Source: Nitrospirota bacterium
GTDB taxonomy: Bacteria > Nitrospirota > JACRHJ01
DNA: 52,228 nucleotides
NCBI GenBank assembly: GCA_021789495.1
Contig: JAJYJM010000003.1
Coordinates: forward strand, 6,865-59,092
Direction: 5' to 3'
Of the stretch, positions 1 to 8,220 are shown one piece after another. Below the pieces are notes generated by a model that saw only the letters and a list, made by a program, of their open reading frames with translations, was not told where the DNA came from and made no database searches. Position 1 is the first letter of the stretch, and the number at the start of each line of letters is the position of its first letter. The position numbers were made by a program, and so were the translations under genes.

Positions 1-68
1 CCGCCGGTGAGGGAGATTTCCAGCCTGTCGATTATCGCGAAGTTCCTGATCGAGAGGACTTTTAACAT
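1..68 (-). CDS. recN: DNA repair protein RecN, N-terminal fragment (runs off window)
   Basis: Only the first 22 codons are in the window. They read MLKVLSIRNFAIIDRLEI followed by SLTG, which matches the conserved RecN opening (start, IRNFAIID, LEI.L..G) just before the Walker A region that would lie outside. RecN is an SMC-like ATPase acting in double-strand break repair. The ATG at 68-66 lies one base after the TGA of the upstream PEGA gene, so the two are probably co-transcribed. The call rests on a short stretch, but the pattern is characteristic. Confidence 0.75.
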   Translation of the reverse strand, partial: MLKVLSIRNFAIIDRLEISLTG

Positions 69-69
69 C

Positions 70-1119
70 TCACTTCATCTCGTACCAAGACATCTTTATC
101 GTAAAATCCCAGCCCGATGCGCATCCGCCGCATGCGCCCACCTGTATGTCCGGCGAGTACAGGTTGTTATTTATAAAAATGTCCGTCACCTCGCCCGGAG
201 TTATGGTGACGTCCGCGGAATAGGTCTTCCATGTGGGCGTGGGGTTCCAGGAGGACTCCTCCTTGTAGGGCATCCGCACGGCGACCGTGTAATCCCCCGC
301 CGGGAAGTTCCGGCAGAACTTAGACGCGAGGTATATGTTCTGGAAGCGGCCAATGGAGATTGTCCGATTGCCGAAGGAGATGTCGCTGGTGGGGAGCCGG
401 CTCCACCATATCCGCACGCCTCCGTAAAGACGGACAAGCTTCACGCTGACCTCCGCCGTCTTCCCCTTCTCAATCTCGACCTTCTGTTTGTATTCCTGGT
501 ACCCGGACAGGCGAAGTCTTATCCTGTGCATCCCGGCCTTGAGGTCCTTTACGGAAAGCGGGGTCGTCCCGGCCTTGTCCCCGTCGACGTAAAGCGTCGC
601 GCCCTCAGGTTCGGTTCTTACCCGCATCTCACCCGGAACGGGCGGGAGAACTCCCGCCAGGGCCGCGATTATCCTGTTCGAGAGCTTGTCCACATCGTCG
701 AACATGGTGTCTTCCGTAGACTGGGCCTTGTCTATGAACCTTATCGCGCCGGTCTTTACGTCATATACCCGGACGTCTATCCTGAACCGCCCGCCGAATA
801 TCACGTAATCCCCCGTCACGGCGTATGCCGCGCCCAGCTTCTTCGCAGCCTTCAGGGAGTCCTCCACCGTGGGCGCGCCTCCGGTAAGCGGCAGGCGGTA
901 AATCGCCTCGGACACCACCTGCGGGTCCATGATGTCGATGTTATTCATCTTTGCGAGGTTCGTGAAGAACATGACCGGAAGGCCGGATGACAGGCCCCTG
1001 TCCTTCGCCTGGCCGTTGTTCTCGAAAGGAAAGATAACGAGCTTCGGGTTCGCGCAGAAACCGGCGGAGGGAAGAGCAAAGACAAACAGCAGAAACGATA
1101 AAAAGAATATTTTCCTCAT
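70..1119 (-). CDS. Exported PEGA-domain protein with CsgG/TolB-like N-terminal region
   Basis: The protein has 349 residues and begins with a signal peptide (MRKIFFLSFLLFVFALPSAG, cleavage near FCA-NP). Residues about 27-155 look like the nucleotide-free alpha/beta fold of CsgG/FlgO/TolB-N type proteins (VIFPFENNG, later GAAYAVTGDYVI). Residues about 162-230 form a PEGA domain (VRTEPEGATLYVDGDKAGTTPL, then HRIRLRLSGYQEY), a beta-sandwich common in envelope proteins. The C-terminal 115 residues are not recognised. The likely location is periplasmic or envelope-bound. The ATG follows the signal-peptide logic. It sits directly upstream of recN with only one base between stop and start, which may reflect compaction more than shared function. 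No enzymatic motif is seen. Confidence 0.75.
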   Translation of the reverse strand: MRKIFFLSFLLFVFALPSAGFCANPKLVIFPFENNGQAKDRGLSSGLPVMFFTNLAKMNNIDIMDPQVVSEAIYRLPLTGGAPTVEDSLKAAKKLGAAYAVTGDYVIFGGRFRIDVRVYDVKTGAIRFIDKAQSTEDTMFDDVDKLSNRIIAALAGVLPPVPGEMRVRTEPEGATLYVDGDKAGTTPLSVKDLKAGMHRIRLRLSGYQEYKQKVEIEKGKTAEVSVKLVRLYGGVRIWWSRLPTSDISFGNRTISIGRFQNIYLASKFCRNFPAGDYTVAVRMPYKEESSWNPTPTWKTYSADVTITPGEVTDIFINNNLYSPDIQVGACGGCASGWDFTIKMSWYEMK

Positions 1120-1207
1120 TACCGCGTATTTTACTTCAAGGATACCGGCTTGGCAAGGAGAATGTAAAGGACGCGCAGGGGCATAAGTTCACTTGCGCCC
1201 GGCCCTG

Positions 1208-1228
1208 TCATTCCCGCGAGAGCGGGAA
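1208..1228. repeat. Dispersed inverted repeat, TTCCCGC/GCGGGAA type
   Basis: Arms TTCCCGC (1211-1217) and GCGGGAA (1222-1228) enclose a 4-base loop, preceded by TCA. The same arm sequence with the same flanks recurs at 33735-33790 and 39677-39705, so this is one copy of a dispersed palindromic family. Confidence 0.6.
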
Positions 1229-1296
1229 CCCGGCGACTTTCACGCCTTGTCATTCTGTGTCCCGCCGAAGAATCCGCCGTTCCCTAATTTGTAGTT

Positions 1297-1312
1297 GCCC
1301 GATTCATCGGGC
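1297..1312. repeat. Inverted repeat GCCCGAT-TC-ATCGGGC
   Basis: Perfect 7-bp arms flank a 2-base loop in the non-coding region. It is GC-rich inside an AT-rich stretch and lacks a T-tract, so it is more likely a dispersed repeat than a terminator. Confidence 0.45.
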
Positions 1313-1722
1313 GGCTTTAAATTCGCCCCATAAGTGGTGCAGCTGCAAAATCGGGCGACGTCCGGAAAGCTCGATATTACTTACTTATAATATCACCCCA
1401 GACTCCAAGAGTAAGCCTAATTGGTCGGAAAAGTTCGTTGTCAATAGCAATTCCGGATTGATTCCCGAACCAGATGATTGTTAAAGCAATAATTTATAAA
1501 AATCACAATTTCCCCCCGGCATAGAAAACGGGCCTGAAAAGGGTCTCCACGGACGGGTTTCAAGCCGGAAAACGGGCGCGGGGAAGGGGCGATTTTTTTA
1601 CGGGAAAAAGGGGGGATTTCCTTAATTTGCAGGGAGTTGGACTATTTATAAATAATAATTGATATGAGGATTCCAGTCTCGTAACCAATTGATATTTAAA
1701 TATATTTTACCGGCAATGATCC

Positions 1723-3144
1723 CTAAATAACGTATTCCGGACTTTTCTTCAGCTTCTCGAGCTCTGCCCGTTTTTCCTCGAAACCGGGCCTGCCCATCAT
1801 CGCATAAGTCAGGATCTTCCCCTCCTCCACGCCCGGCTGGTCAAACGGATTAATCCCGTAAAGCCCTCCGGCCATAGCCGTGGAAACCTCAAGCAAATAA
1901 AGGACTTGGCCCACCGTGAAGGGCCGCACCTCCGGTATGCGGATGGTCATGGAAGGCCGACCGGCCCTGGCCAGCGCTGTCTCTGTCGCCGCCTGCTCCG
2001 CGTTGATAAGTTCCGCCATCGTATGCCCGCCCAGGTATGCCATCCCATCAATATCTTTATATATTTCCGGTATCGGCAGCTCGCGTGCGAAGCTCTCAAC
2101 CCTAAGTAAAATAAAGATTTTATCGTTCGGGCCTTCCATATAGAGCTGGACCTGCGAGTGCTGGTCCGTAGTGCCGAGCGCCTTCACGGGCGTCTGGCCG
2201 GTATGCACGATATTTCCTTTTAAATCAAGGCGTTTACCGAGCGATTCCGCCCATATCTGCCTATACCAGTCCGCAACGTCCCTTAACGCGCTGGAATAAG
2301 GCATCATAACCGAGATATGCCTGCCCTTCCGGTCCGCGAGATATTGCAGCATGGCAAGCATATCTGCCGGATTTTCAAGGGAATTTTGCTCCTTTGTCCG
2401 CCTGTCCATGTCCGCCGCGCCAGCCAAAAGCTCGTCGATGTCAATCCCCGAAACCGCCGCGGGGAAAAGCCCGACAGGCGTAAAGACCGAGAACCTCCCG
2501 CCCACGCCCGGCGGGACATCAAGCGACGTAAGCCTTTCAGATTGCACGATTTTTCTTAAGTTACCCTTTTCCGGGTCGGTTATGCAGACGAAGTGTTTTT
2601 TAAGTTTTCGCTTGCCGAGCGCCTTCTGCATGATAGCGCGCACGACCATGAACTGGGCCATCGTCTCGGCTGTCCCGCCGGACTTTGTAACGACGCAAGA
2701 CATTGTCTTTTCAGGGTTTAATTGCTCAATGAGGCTGCCGAAGGCGTCCGGGTCAACATTGTCCATGAAGAACATCCTGGGGCGTTTGCCGCGTCCCCGG
2801 CGCGAAAGCAGGTTATGATATGGGTGCCTCAAGCTCGTGTGCAGGGCAATCGGCCCCAGGGCCGAGCCGCCGATGCCCAATAAAACGAAATTTTCCGCCC
2901 ACTTGGCTATGTCGTCCGCGAGCAGTTTTATAAGCGAGGTGTCCTGGTAGGGGAGGTCGAAGAACGGGTAGATTCCCTCGCTACGACCCTTTGAAAGCGC
3001 CTCGCGGGCCTCCCGCGCCCTTGGCAGGAGCGCATCAATCTCTTTTTTAGATATGCCGTTTTCCCCGATAAAACGGCTGGTTACGGAGTTGTAATCGAGG
3101 GTTATCTTTAGCCCTTCCCGCCAGGCCTCGTCGCGCCAGTCCAT
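1723..3144 (-). CDS. pgi: Glucose-6-phosphate isomerase
   Basis: The 473-residue protein interconverts glucose-6-phosphate and fructose-6-phosphate in the cytoplasm. Diagnostic segments are LGIGGSALGP near residue 90 (sugar-phosphate loop), VVTKSGGTAET, the PGI signature VGGRFSVFTPVG, and GTTDQHSQVQLYMEGP with the base-supplying residues. The length fits the shorter bacterial type. The ATG at 3144 is preceded by GGAGG at a good distance. It lies downstream of tal, GlcDF and RLP on the same strand, 151 bp after the FmdB gene. It may therefore belong to the same carbohydrate cluster or have its own promoter, and no clear -35/-10 pair was found. Confidence 0.97.
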   Translation of the reverse strand: MDWRDEAWREGLKITLDYNSVTSRFIGENGISKKEIDALLPRAREAREALSKGRSEGIYPFFDLPYQDTSLIKLLADDIAKWAENFVLLGIGGSALGPIALHTSLRHPYHNLLSRRGRGKRPRMFFMDNVDPDAFGSLIEQLNPEKTMSCVVTKSGGTAETMAQFMVVRAIMQKALGKRKLKKHFVCITDPEKGNLRKIVQSERLTSLDVPPGVGGRFSVFTPVGLFPAAVSGIDIDELLAGAADMDRRTKEQNSLENPADMLAMLQYLADRKGRHISVMMPYSSALRDVADWYRQIWAESLGKRLDLKGNIVHTGQTPVKALGTTDQHSQVQLYMEGPNDKIFILLRVESFARELPIPEIYKDIDGMAYLGGHTMAELINAEQAATETALARAGRPSMTIRIPEVRPFTVGQVLYLLEVSTAMAGGLYGINPFDQPGVEEGKILTYAMMGRPGFEEKRAELEKLKKSPEYVI

Positions 3145-3295
3145 TTGTGCCTCCGGATATTGTGGGATGTGAACAGAATTTAATATAGCAGAAAATGGCC
3201 GTATCTGAGGGGGGATTTTGATATTATTTTCCGCCCCCGCACGCTTGAACCAGCCTATTTTTGTAGTCCCCGTTTTTTAGGGTAAACGGCAGGAT

Positions 3296-3520
3296 TTACG
3301 GCTTGCAGCTCGCGCATGACGACGAGCTGCACCCGGAGCAAGACGAGCCGGATGACGCAAGGGAGCCGCCCTTTTCGCTTTGGCCCGCCATGCCGAACGC
3401 GGACATTTTCTTGTCCGGCTTCGCGCAGCCGCACTTCGGGCAGACTACCTCCGCGCCGCCGTAGACCAGCTTTTCAAACTCCTCCCCGCACCGGGGACAT
3501 CTGTATTCGTAGATTGGCAT
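3296..3520 (-). CDS. FmdB-family zinc-ribbon protein with Ser/Cys-rich tail
   Basis: The 74-residue protein starts at the family-typical MPIYEYRCPRCG. A longer frame to 3586 is rejected because it runs through a dispersed repeat. CPRC and CPKC (about residues 8-11 and 27-30) form the zinc ribbon, and AAGGT lies just upstream of the ATG. The C-terminal 20 residues are Gly/Ser/Cys-rich (SSCSGCSSSSCASC), a tail seen in many FmdB proteins of anaerobes. Molecular function is unknown; the family is named after a putative regulator of formamide/amide genes. It follows transaldolase by about 75 bp and precedes pgi. Confidence 0.85.
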   Translation of the reverse strand: MPIYEYRCPRCGEEFEKLVYGGAEVVCPKCGCAKPDKKMSAFGMAGQSEKGGSLASSGSSCSGCSSSSCASCKP

Positions 3521-3550
3521 TTTTACCTTAACTGTACGGGTCGACACCCG

Positions 3551-3574
3551 TTCGGCTACGCTCAGGGCAGGCTC
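3551..3574. repeat. Dispersed repeat copy, TTCGGCTRCGCTCAGGGCAG type
   Basis: A 24-base sequence between tal and fmdB recurs with one mismatch at 27978-28001. Both copies are intergenic. No transposase is nearby. Confidence 0.6.
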
Positions 3575-3594
3575 TGGTCGGCCCATTTCCTAAT

Positions 3595-4254
3595 TTATAC
3601 ATTTACGCCTTTCGGCACCTTTTCCCAGTCCTTAAGGAACTTCTGGATGCCGATGTCCGTCAGCGGGTGCTTGACGAGGGCATCAATGACGGAGAACGGT
3701 ATCGTCGCCACGTGCGCGCCCATCAGCGCCGCGTCGATTACATGCAGGGGATTCCGGATAGACGCCACGATGACCTCCGAGGCATAATCGTAATTGGCGA
3801 ATATCGTTACGATTTTCTCGACCAGGTCCATGCCGTCGTGCGAGATGTCGTCGAGCCTCCCGACGAAGGGAGAGACATATGTCGCGCCGGCCTTTGCCGC
3901 AAGGAGCGCTTGCGAGGGCGAGAATATAAGCGTCACGTTGGTCTTGATACCCATGCCGGAGAGCTGCTTGCAGGCCTTCAGGCCCTCCTTCGTCATGGGT
4001 ATCTTCACGACAATCTTGTCCTTGTCAATTCCCGCAAGCTCCAGGCCCTCGGCAACCATCCCCGGCGCATTGAGGCTCACGGCCTCGGCGGAAATCGGGC
4101 CGTCCACGATGGCGCATATCTCCTTTATAAGCTCGCGGAAATCGCGCTTCTCACGCGCGACAAGCGACGGGTTCGTCGTAACGCCGTCTATCACCCCGAG
4201 GCTAACGGCCTCGCGTATCTCTTCAACATTTGCGGTATCGATAAAGAATTTCAT
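3595..4254 (-). CDS. tal: Transaldolase, small TalC/MipB-type
   Basis: The 219-residue single-domain TIM barrel moves a three-carbon dihydroxyacetone unit between sugar phosphates in the non-oxidative pentose phosphate pathway. The Schiff-base lysine is in [11 protein letters not shown] (about residue 86). Glu in SAEAVSL and Phe in [11 protein letters not shown] match transaldolases, whereas fructose-6-phosphate aldolases carry Gln and Tyr there. [12 protein letters not shown] is also typical. The ATG gives the standard [13 protein letters not shown] start. It lies 14 bp after GlcF in the RLP-GlcD-GlcF run, linking that cluster to pentose or erythrose phosphates. Confidence 0.93.
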   Translation of the reverse strand: MKFFIDTANVEEIREAVSLGVIDGVTTNPSLVAREKRDFRELIKEICAIVDGPISAEAVSLNAPGMVAEGLELAGIDKDKIVVKIPMTKEGLKACKQLSGMGIKTNVTLIFSPSQALLAAKAGATYVSPFVGRLDDISHDGMDLVEKIVTIFANYDYASEVIVASIRNPLHVIDAALMGAHVATIPFSVIDALVKHPLTDIGIQKFLKDWEKVPKGVNV

Positions 4255-4268
4255 GCGTATATTCCCCC

Positions 4269-5516
4269 TTATTTTTTGATGGCCTTCTCGAATATCTGAA
4301 GCGTATGGAAAGCGACTGCATCCGCGCCGGATTGTCTAAGTGCGTCACCTATGTGCATTAGACATCCGGGGCACGCCGTAACGACCGCGGGCGCGCCGGT
4401 CTTTATAATATTTTTAACCTTCCTGTTCGCAATCCTGCCGGAAAGCTCGTAGTTCAAGAAGCTGAAGCTGCCCCCGAACCCGCAGCAGCGCGAAGCCTCT
4501 TCCATCTCGACAAGCCCGCCGAGAGTCGCCGCGTCGAGGAGCTCGCGCGGTTCTTTTTTTACCCCCATCCCGTGCGCCAGGTGGCACGGGTCGTGGTATG
4601 TGATAATCATCTCCGCCGCGTCGAGCCTTGCGATGAAATCGGTCTCGTGCAGGAGAAATTCGTTTATGTCGCGCACCTTCGCGGCCATTGCGGCGGCATT
4701 ATCCGATTGGGGCAAAATTTTAAGATACTCATCCCTCAATGTCAAGGAGCAAGTGGGACATGCCGATACGATATAGTCCGCCTCCACGCCCATGAGCAGG
4801 GAGACGTTCCTTTCGGCGACGGAGCGGAACGCCTCGGTCTCGCCCAGGGACAGGAGCGGCTTGCCGCAGCAGAGTTCTTCCTTTATGAACGCGACATCGT
4901 AGCCCGCGTGGTTCAATATCTTGACCGCCGCAACGCCGATTTCCGGATAGACATAGTTTATGACACACCCGGCATAGAAAAGAACCGTCCCCTTTGCATG
5001 ACGGATGCGGGAGACCGGCGGGATGCGTTTCGACAGGGGCTTCCGCGGAATCTTCGGGAAGTTGCGCTTGAAGTCCTCGTATTGATAAGGGAGATATTTC
5101 GCAAGAGGCGTCGCCGCAAGCGGGCCGTATGCCGCGCGCCCAAGGGCCATGAGGGAAAACGCCCGGTCGAGGGACTTCTTGTCCTTGAGGGACTTCCGGG
5201 CCAGGAAACGGACAAGCCCCTCGCTCCGTTTCTTCTCCACAAGCTCCGCGCGCGCGGCCTCGATAATGGCGGGCACGTCCACGCCGGAGGGACAATTCGC
5301 CTTGCAGGCCCCGCACATCGCGCAGTTGAAGACCGCCTTCTCGAATGCGTCAGTGAGGGCAAGCTCGCCGCCCATCACGGCCTCGATGAGCGCCATCCTG
5401 CCGCGCGCGACGGCGATCTCGCTAAGCTCCTCGCCGAACGTCGGACATACCGCCCTGCACGCCCCGCACCGGATGCACTTGAAGATTTCGGAGGAGAGAT
5501 TAGTTAAGTTAGACAA
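4269..5516 (-). CDS. glcF: GlcF-like iron-sulfur subunit of 2-hydroxyacid oxidoreductase
   Basis: The 415-residue protein carries two ferredoxin-type 4Fe-4S motifs near the N-terminus ([12 protein letters not shown] at residue 14 and [12 protein letters not shown] at about 62). Two CCG domains follow (YAGC...[10 protein letters not shown] and DPCH...[10 protein letters not shown], ending CPGC). This is the architecture of glycolate oxidase GlcF and related lactate oxidases, which pass electrons from the flavin subunit to the quinone or another acceptor at the membrane. The only usable start before the first cluster is a TTG with GGGGAAG upstream, overlapping the end of glcD by 8 bases, so translation is probably coupled. 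Substrate is not decided by sequence; glycolate, D-lactate or another 2-hydroxyacid is possible. Confidence 0.87.
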   Translation of the reverse strand: MSNLTNLSSEIFKCIRCGACRAVCPTFGEELSEIAVARGRMALIEAVMGGELALTDAFEKAVFNCAMCGACKANCPSGVDVPAIIEAARAELVEKKRSEGLVRFLARKSLKDKKSLDRAFSLMALGRAAYGPLAATPLAKYLPYQYEDFKRNFPKIPRKPLSKRIPPVSRIRHAKGTVLFYAGCVINYVYPEIGVAAVKILNHAGYDVAFIKEELCCGKPLLSLGETEAFRSVAERNVSLLMGVEADYIVSACPTCSLTLRDEYLKILPQSDNAAAMAAKVRDINEFLLHETDFIARLDAAEMIITYHDPCHLAHGMGVKKEPRELLDAATLGGLVEMEEASRCCGFGGSFSFLNYELSGRIANRKVKNIIKTGAPAVVTACPGCLMHIGDALRQSGADAVAFHTLQIFEKAIKK

Positions 5517-6879
5517 ATATCTTCCCCGGATTCATAATCCCCTGCGGGTCCAGCGCGTCTTTAATCTTGCGCATCGCTTCGACTCCCGCCGCGCCAAGCT
5601 CCCGCTCCATGTAGTCCGACTTCATAATCCCTATCCCGTGCTCGCCGGAGAGCGTCCCGCCAAGTTTGAGCGCCGCATCGAATATCTCGCCCACGGCGGC
5701 CTTCACTTTATTTTTATTTTCCTCGATGCGCAAATCCGTGATTATCGTCGGGTGCAGGTTTCCGTCGCCCGCATGGCCGAACGTGCCGATGAGAAGACCA
5801 TATTTCTCCGCGATAGCGCGAATCGCCCTGATCATTGCCGGAATCTCTTTTCTGGGCACGGTGGCGTCCTCAAGGATTACGGAGGGCGAAATCCTCGCCA
5901 GGGCCGTAAGAGCAGAGCGCCTCGCCGCCCAGATATCCTCCTGCTCAGCCGCGTTTTTTGCCTGCCGGAGCTCCTTCGCGCCCGAATTCTTCAGCGCGTC
6001 CAGAAGCCTCCCGGACTGCCGGGCTACGTCTGCCTCGGAGCCGTCTACCTCTATCAAAAGAAGCGCGCCGTAGTCCAGGTCGTTCCTGCCACTGAACGAC
6101 GCCACGGCCTTGAGCGTCACGGAGTCCATTATCTCGAGCGTGGAGGGCGTGATGCCGGATTTTATGATCATGAGCACCGCCTCGGACGCCGCCTCAAGCG
6201 TATCGAACGCCGCAAGGAAGCCCGCCTTCGCCTCCGGGAGCGGAATGAGTTTCAATGCCGCGCCTGTGATAAACCCCAGCGTCCCTTCCGAGCCTGTGAA
6301 AAGCCGGGCCATGTCGTAGCCGGTTACGTTCTTCCGCGTCCGGGACCCGGCCTTGAACGTCCGCCCGTCCGGGAGAACGATGTCGAGCGCCATGACGTAA
6401 TCGCGCGTGACGCCGTATTTCAGGCCCCGGAGTCCCCCGGCGTTTTCGGCGACGTTCCCGCCCAGCGTGCAGAATGCGGAGCTGCCGGGGTCTGGCGGAT
6501 AGAAAAGCCCCAAACCTTCCGCCGCCGAGTGAAGCGCCCCCGTTATCACCCCCGGCTCGACAACGGCAATCAAGTCCGCCTGGTCTATGTCGATTATTTT
6601 ATTCAGCCGCTCGGTGGATACGACGATGCCGCCCTCTGCCGGGACGCACCCCCCGGAAAGCCCCGTACCCGCCCCGCGCGGCGTTACCGCGACACGCTCC
6701 CTCGCCGCGTATTCCATGACAAGCCGGATGGATTCAGCGGAAGCTGGCCGCAGGGCGGCTTCGGGACGCCCGGATATGCGGGTGGAATCTCCGCCGTAGA
6801 GTACCGCCGCCTCCGGCCCGGATACCACCTCCTGCGGCGAGAGGAGCGAGATTAAATCTTTTCCGAGGTCTGATGCCAA
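5509..6879 (-). CDS. glcD: GlcD-like FAD-linked oxidase subunit
   Basis: The 456-residue flavoprotein belongs to the glycolate/D-lactate dehydrogenase family (PCMH FAD domain, then FAD-oxidase C domain). Seen are PRGAGTGLSGGC, TLGGNVAENAGGLRGLKYG, and the C-terminal GHAGDGNLHP and SGEHGIG, which hold metal and substrate residues. The start is taken as TTG at 6879, two bases after the RLP stop. A longer frame reaching 7332 reads through the RLP gene in another frame and gives Arg-rich nonsense. The 3' end overlaps the glcF start. With glcF it forms a 2-hydroxyacid oxidoreductase, and its coupling to an RLP gene is the notable point. The exact substrate is unknown. Confidence 0.9.
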   Translation of the reverse strand: MASDLGKDLISLLSPQEVVSGPEAAVLYGGDSTRISGRPEAALRPASAESIRLVMEYAARERVAVTPRGAGTGLSGGCVPAEGGIVVSTERLNKIIDIDQADLIAVVEPGVITGALHSAAEGLGLFYPPDPGSSAFCTLGGNVAENAGGLRGLKYGVTRDYVMALDIVLPDGRTFKAGSRTRKNVTGYDMARLFTGSEGTLGFITGAALKLIPLPEAKAGFLAAFDTLEAASEAVLMIIKSGITPSTLEIMDSVTLKAVASFSGRNDLDYGALLLIEVDGSEADVARQSGRLLDALKNSGAKELRQAKNAAEQEDIWAARRSALTALARISPSVILEDATVPRKEIPAMIRAIRAIAEKYGLLIGTFGHAGDGNLHPTIITDLRIEENKNKVKAAVGEIFDAALKLGGTLSGEHGIGIMKSDYMERELGAAGVEAMRKIKDALDPQGIMNPGKIFV

Positions 6880-6881
6880 TT

Positions 6882-8201
6882 TTAATACACGGGTTTGCCG
6901 AAATGTTCCATCGCCTGCTTTAGCGCGGGATGGTCGTTGGCGTATTCTTCCAGGGGTATATCCTTCAGCGTCGCGTCCCAGGCGTCGCGCACGCTCCTGG
7001 CCCCGGCCTCGGCCCCGCCCGGATGGGCGTATATCCCGCCGCCGGAGAGGTGTATAAAGTCCAGGTGGCCGATCTTCCGTTTGTTTATGGGCGTCTTGGC
7101 CGCCCACTGTCCGCCGGAGGATACCGGCATGGTCTCGCCGATATTTCCGAAGCCGTGGACGCAGGCGCGCATGTTGCCCAGGACTTCCTCGTCCGTCTCG
7201 TAGAGCTTCCCGGATATGGCGCCGCAGTGCGTCTGATCTGCCCCGCAGAGCCTGAAGAGCTTCGTAAGGCAGGAGAAGCTTATGCCGAGATAAGGCGAGC
7301 GCGCCCACATCGGAGCGAAATCCCGATGACAATGAATCGGCACCTTCGTATATTCCGCAAGCTCGCGCATGGCCTCAAGGCCCGCCGTAGCCGCGTTTAT
7401 CATAACGCATATCCCGCCGCCCTCGACGACTATGTCGTGCAGGTCCCGTATCCTGTCCATGCGGTCGGTTATGTTGAAGGCGTACATGGTCTTCTCGCCC
7501 GTCTCCTCCTCCGCATGCTTCAGGGCCTGCGTAACCGCCTTCACGCGTTCCTTCATGGAGTTATACGACGTATCGGCGATAAGCTCGTCGTCCTTTATGA
7601 AGTCCAGCCCCCCCTTGGCGCCCTGATAGGCGAGTTCCGCCATCTGCTTTGCGCTTATCCCCACGCATGGCTTTATTATCGCGCCGACAAGCGGTCGGCC
7701 ATGCACGCCGACAAGCTCCCGCGTCCCCTTTATCCCGAAGCGCGGGCCGGTAAAGTCCTTCAGAAACGATTTCGGGAACTCCAGGTCGATAAGCTTAATC
7801 GCCGTGAACGCGCCCATCTCATATAAATTACCCGCGACTGCCGTTAAAAGGTTTGGTATCTTCGGCCCGAAGTTTATGTGCGGGAAGGCAAGCCGGAGCA
7901 CCGCCGCGTTTATTTTTCCGGAACCCGCGCCGAACTCGGTCATCTTCGTGCCGGTCGGAAGGTTGGGGCCTTGCGGCTCGTAAGGCAGGGGATATATGCC
8001 GAGCACCTTGATTCCGTGCTTCTCGCGGACTTCGTCCGTCTCGTATCCGACTCTCTGCCACGTGCCGGTGGACTGCTCGGCGGCGAAGGCGTTCGCGGCC
8101 CGGTACAGGTCCATCGGGGTTTCGAGGTAGTATGTTGCGATAACGTAGTCTTCGGTGTCCACCGCCTCCGGGAAGCGGATCAAATCGCGCTCAAAGGACA
8201 T
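6882..8201 (-). CDS. Form IV RuBisCO-like protein (RLP)
   Basis: The 439-residue protein has the complete RuBisCO large-subunit fold. Retained relative to spinach numbering are E60 (E42), T65/W66 (T47/W48), N123 (N125), K175 (K177), the carbamylation and Mg set K201/D203/E204 (K203/D205/E206), H294/R295 (H292/R293), H327 (H325), loop-6 K334 (K332), S379 and the GG pairs. Changed are T173 to Ile175, K177 to Cys179 and H298 to Ala296. Loss of K177 argues against CO2 fixation. GAIIKPCVG, GLDFIKDDEL and PIHCHRD resemble form IV-NonPhoto RLPs, known for methylthioribulose-1-phosphate isomerisation and for acid-sugar phosphate decarboxylation or cleavage. GGAGG precedes the ATG. It heads the GlcD-GlcF-tal series, 19 bp after the MTase gene. 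Confidence 0.9.
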   Translation of the reverse strand: MSFERDLIRFPEAVDTEDYVIATYYLETPMDLYRAANAFAAEQSTGTWQRVGYETDEVREKHGIKVLGIYPLPYEPQGPNLPTGTKMTEFGAGSGKINAAVLRLAFPHINFGPKIPNLLTAVAGNLYEMGAFTAIKLIDLEFPKSFLKDFTGPRFGIKGTRELVGVHGRPLVGAIIKPCVGISAKQMAELAYQGAKGGLDFIKDDELIADTSYNSMKERVKAVTQALKHAEEETGEKTMYAFNITDRMDRIRDLHDIVVEGGGICVMINAATAGLEAMRELAEYTKVPIHCHRDFAPMWARSPYLGISFSCLTKLFRLCGADQTHCGAISGKLYETDEEVLGNMRACVHGFGNIGETMPVSSGGQWAAKTPINKRKIGHLDFIHLSGGGIYAHPGGAEAGARSVRDAWDATLKDIPLEEYANDHPALKQAMEHFGKPVY

Positions 8202-8220
8202 AAAATTCCCCTCCGTTCGT

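Larger units (their letters stand above)
1120..1722. other. 603-bp gene-free region with repeats and AT-rich DNA
   Basis: No convincing gene is present. The left part holds two small inverted repeats (1208-1228 and 1297-1312), and the remainder is AT-rich with many short poly-A/T runs. A plus-strand open frame at 1257-1484 overlaps the repeats and has no ribosome site or recognisable protein, so it is not called. The tract at about 1525-1600 is purine-rich and lightly structured. It could contain the terminator of pgi (which ends at 1723, minus strand), but no clear hairpin-plus-T signal was found. Confidence 0.6.

Noticed and set aside
7..990. Plus-strand open frame at the left edge
   Set aside because: Antisense to the PEGA gene and unrecognisable; the minus-strand protein has a signal peptide and PEGA domain.
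1257..1484. Small plus-strand open frame in the 603-bp gap
   Set aside because: It crosses a palindromic repeat, lacks a ribosome site and has no protein-like composition.
3595..4254. Fructose-6-phosphate aldolase (FSA) instead of transaldolase
   Set aside because: Glu in SAEAVSL and Phe in SPFVGR are the transaldolase residues; FSA has Gln and Tyr there.
5149..6855. Long plus-strand open frame across glcF/glcD
   Set aside because: It is antisense to two clearly conserved genes, Arg-rich and without domain signals; a product of high GC.
6882..8201. True CO2-fixing RuBisCO large subunit
   Set aside because: K177 is Cys, T173 is Ile and H298 is Ala by alignment, no small subunit, phosphoribulokinase or AMP-pathway gene is adjacent, and the motifs match form IV.
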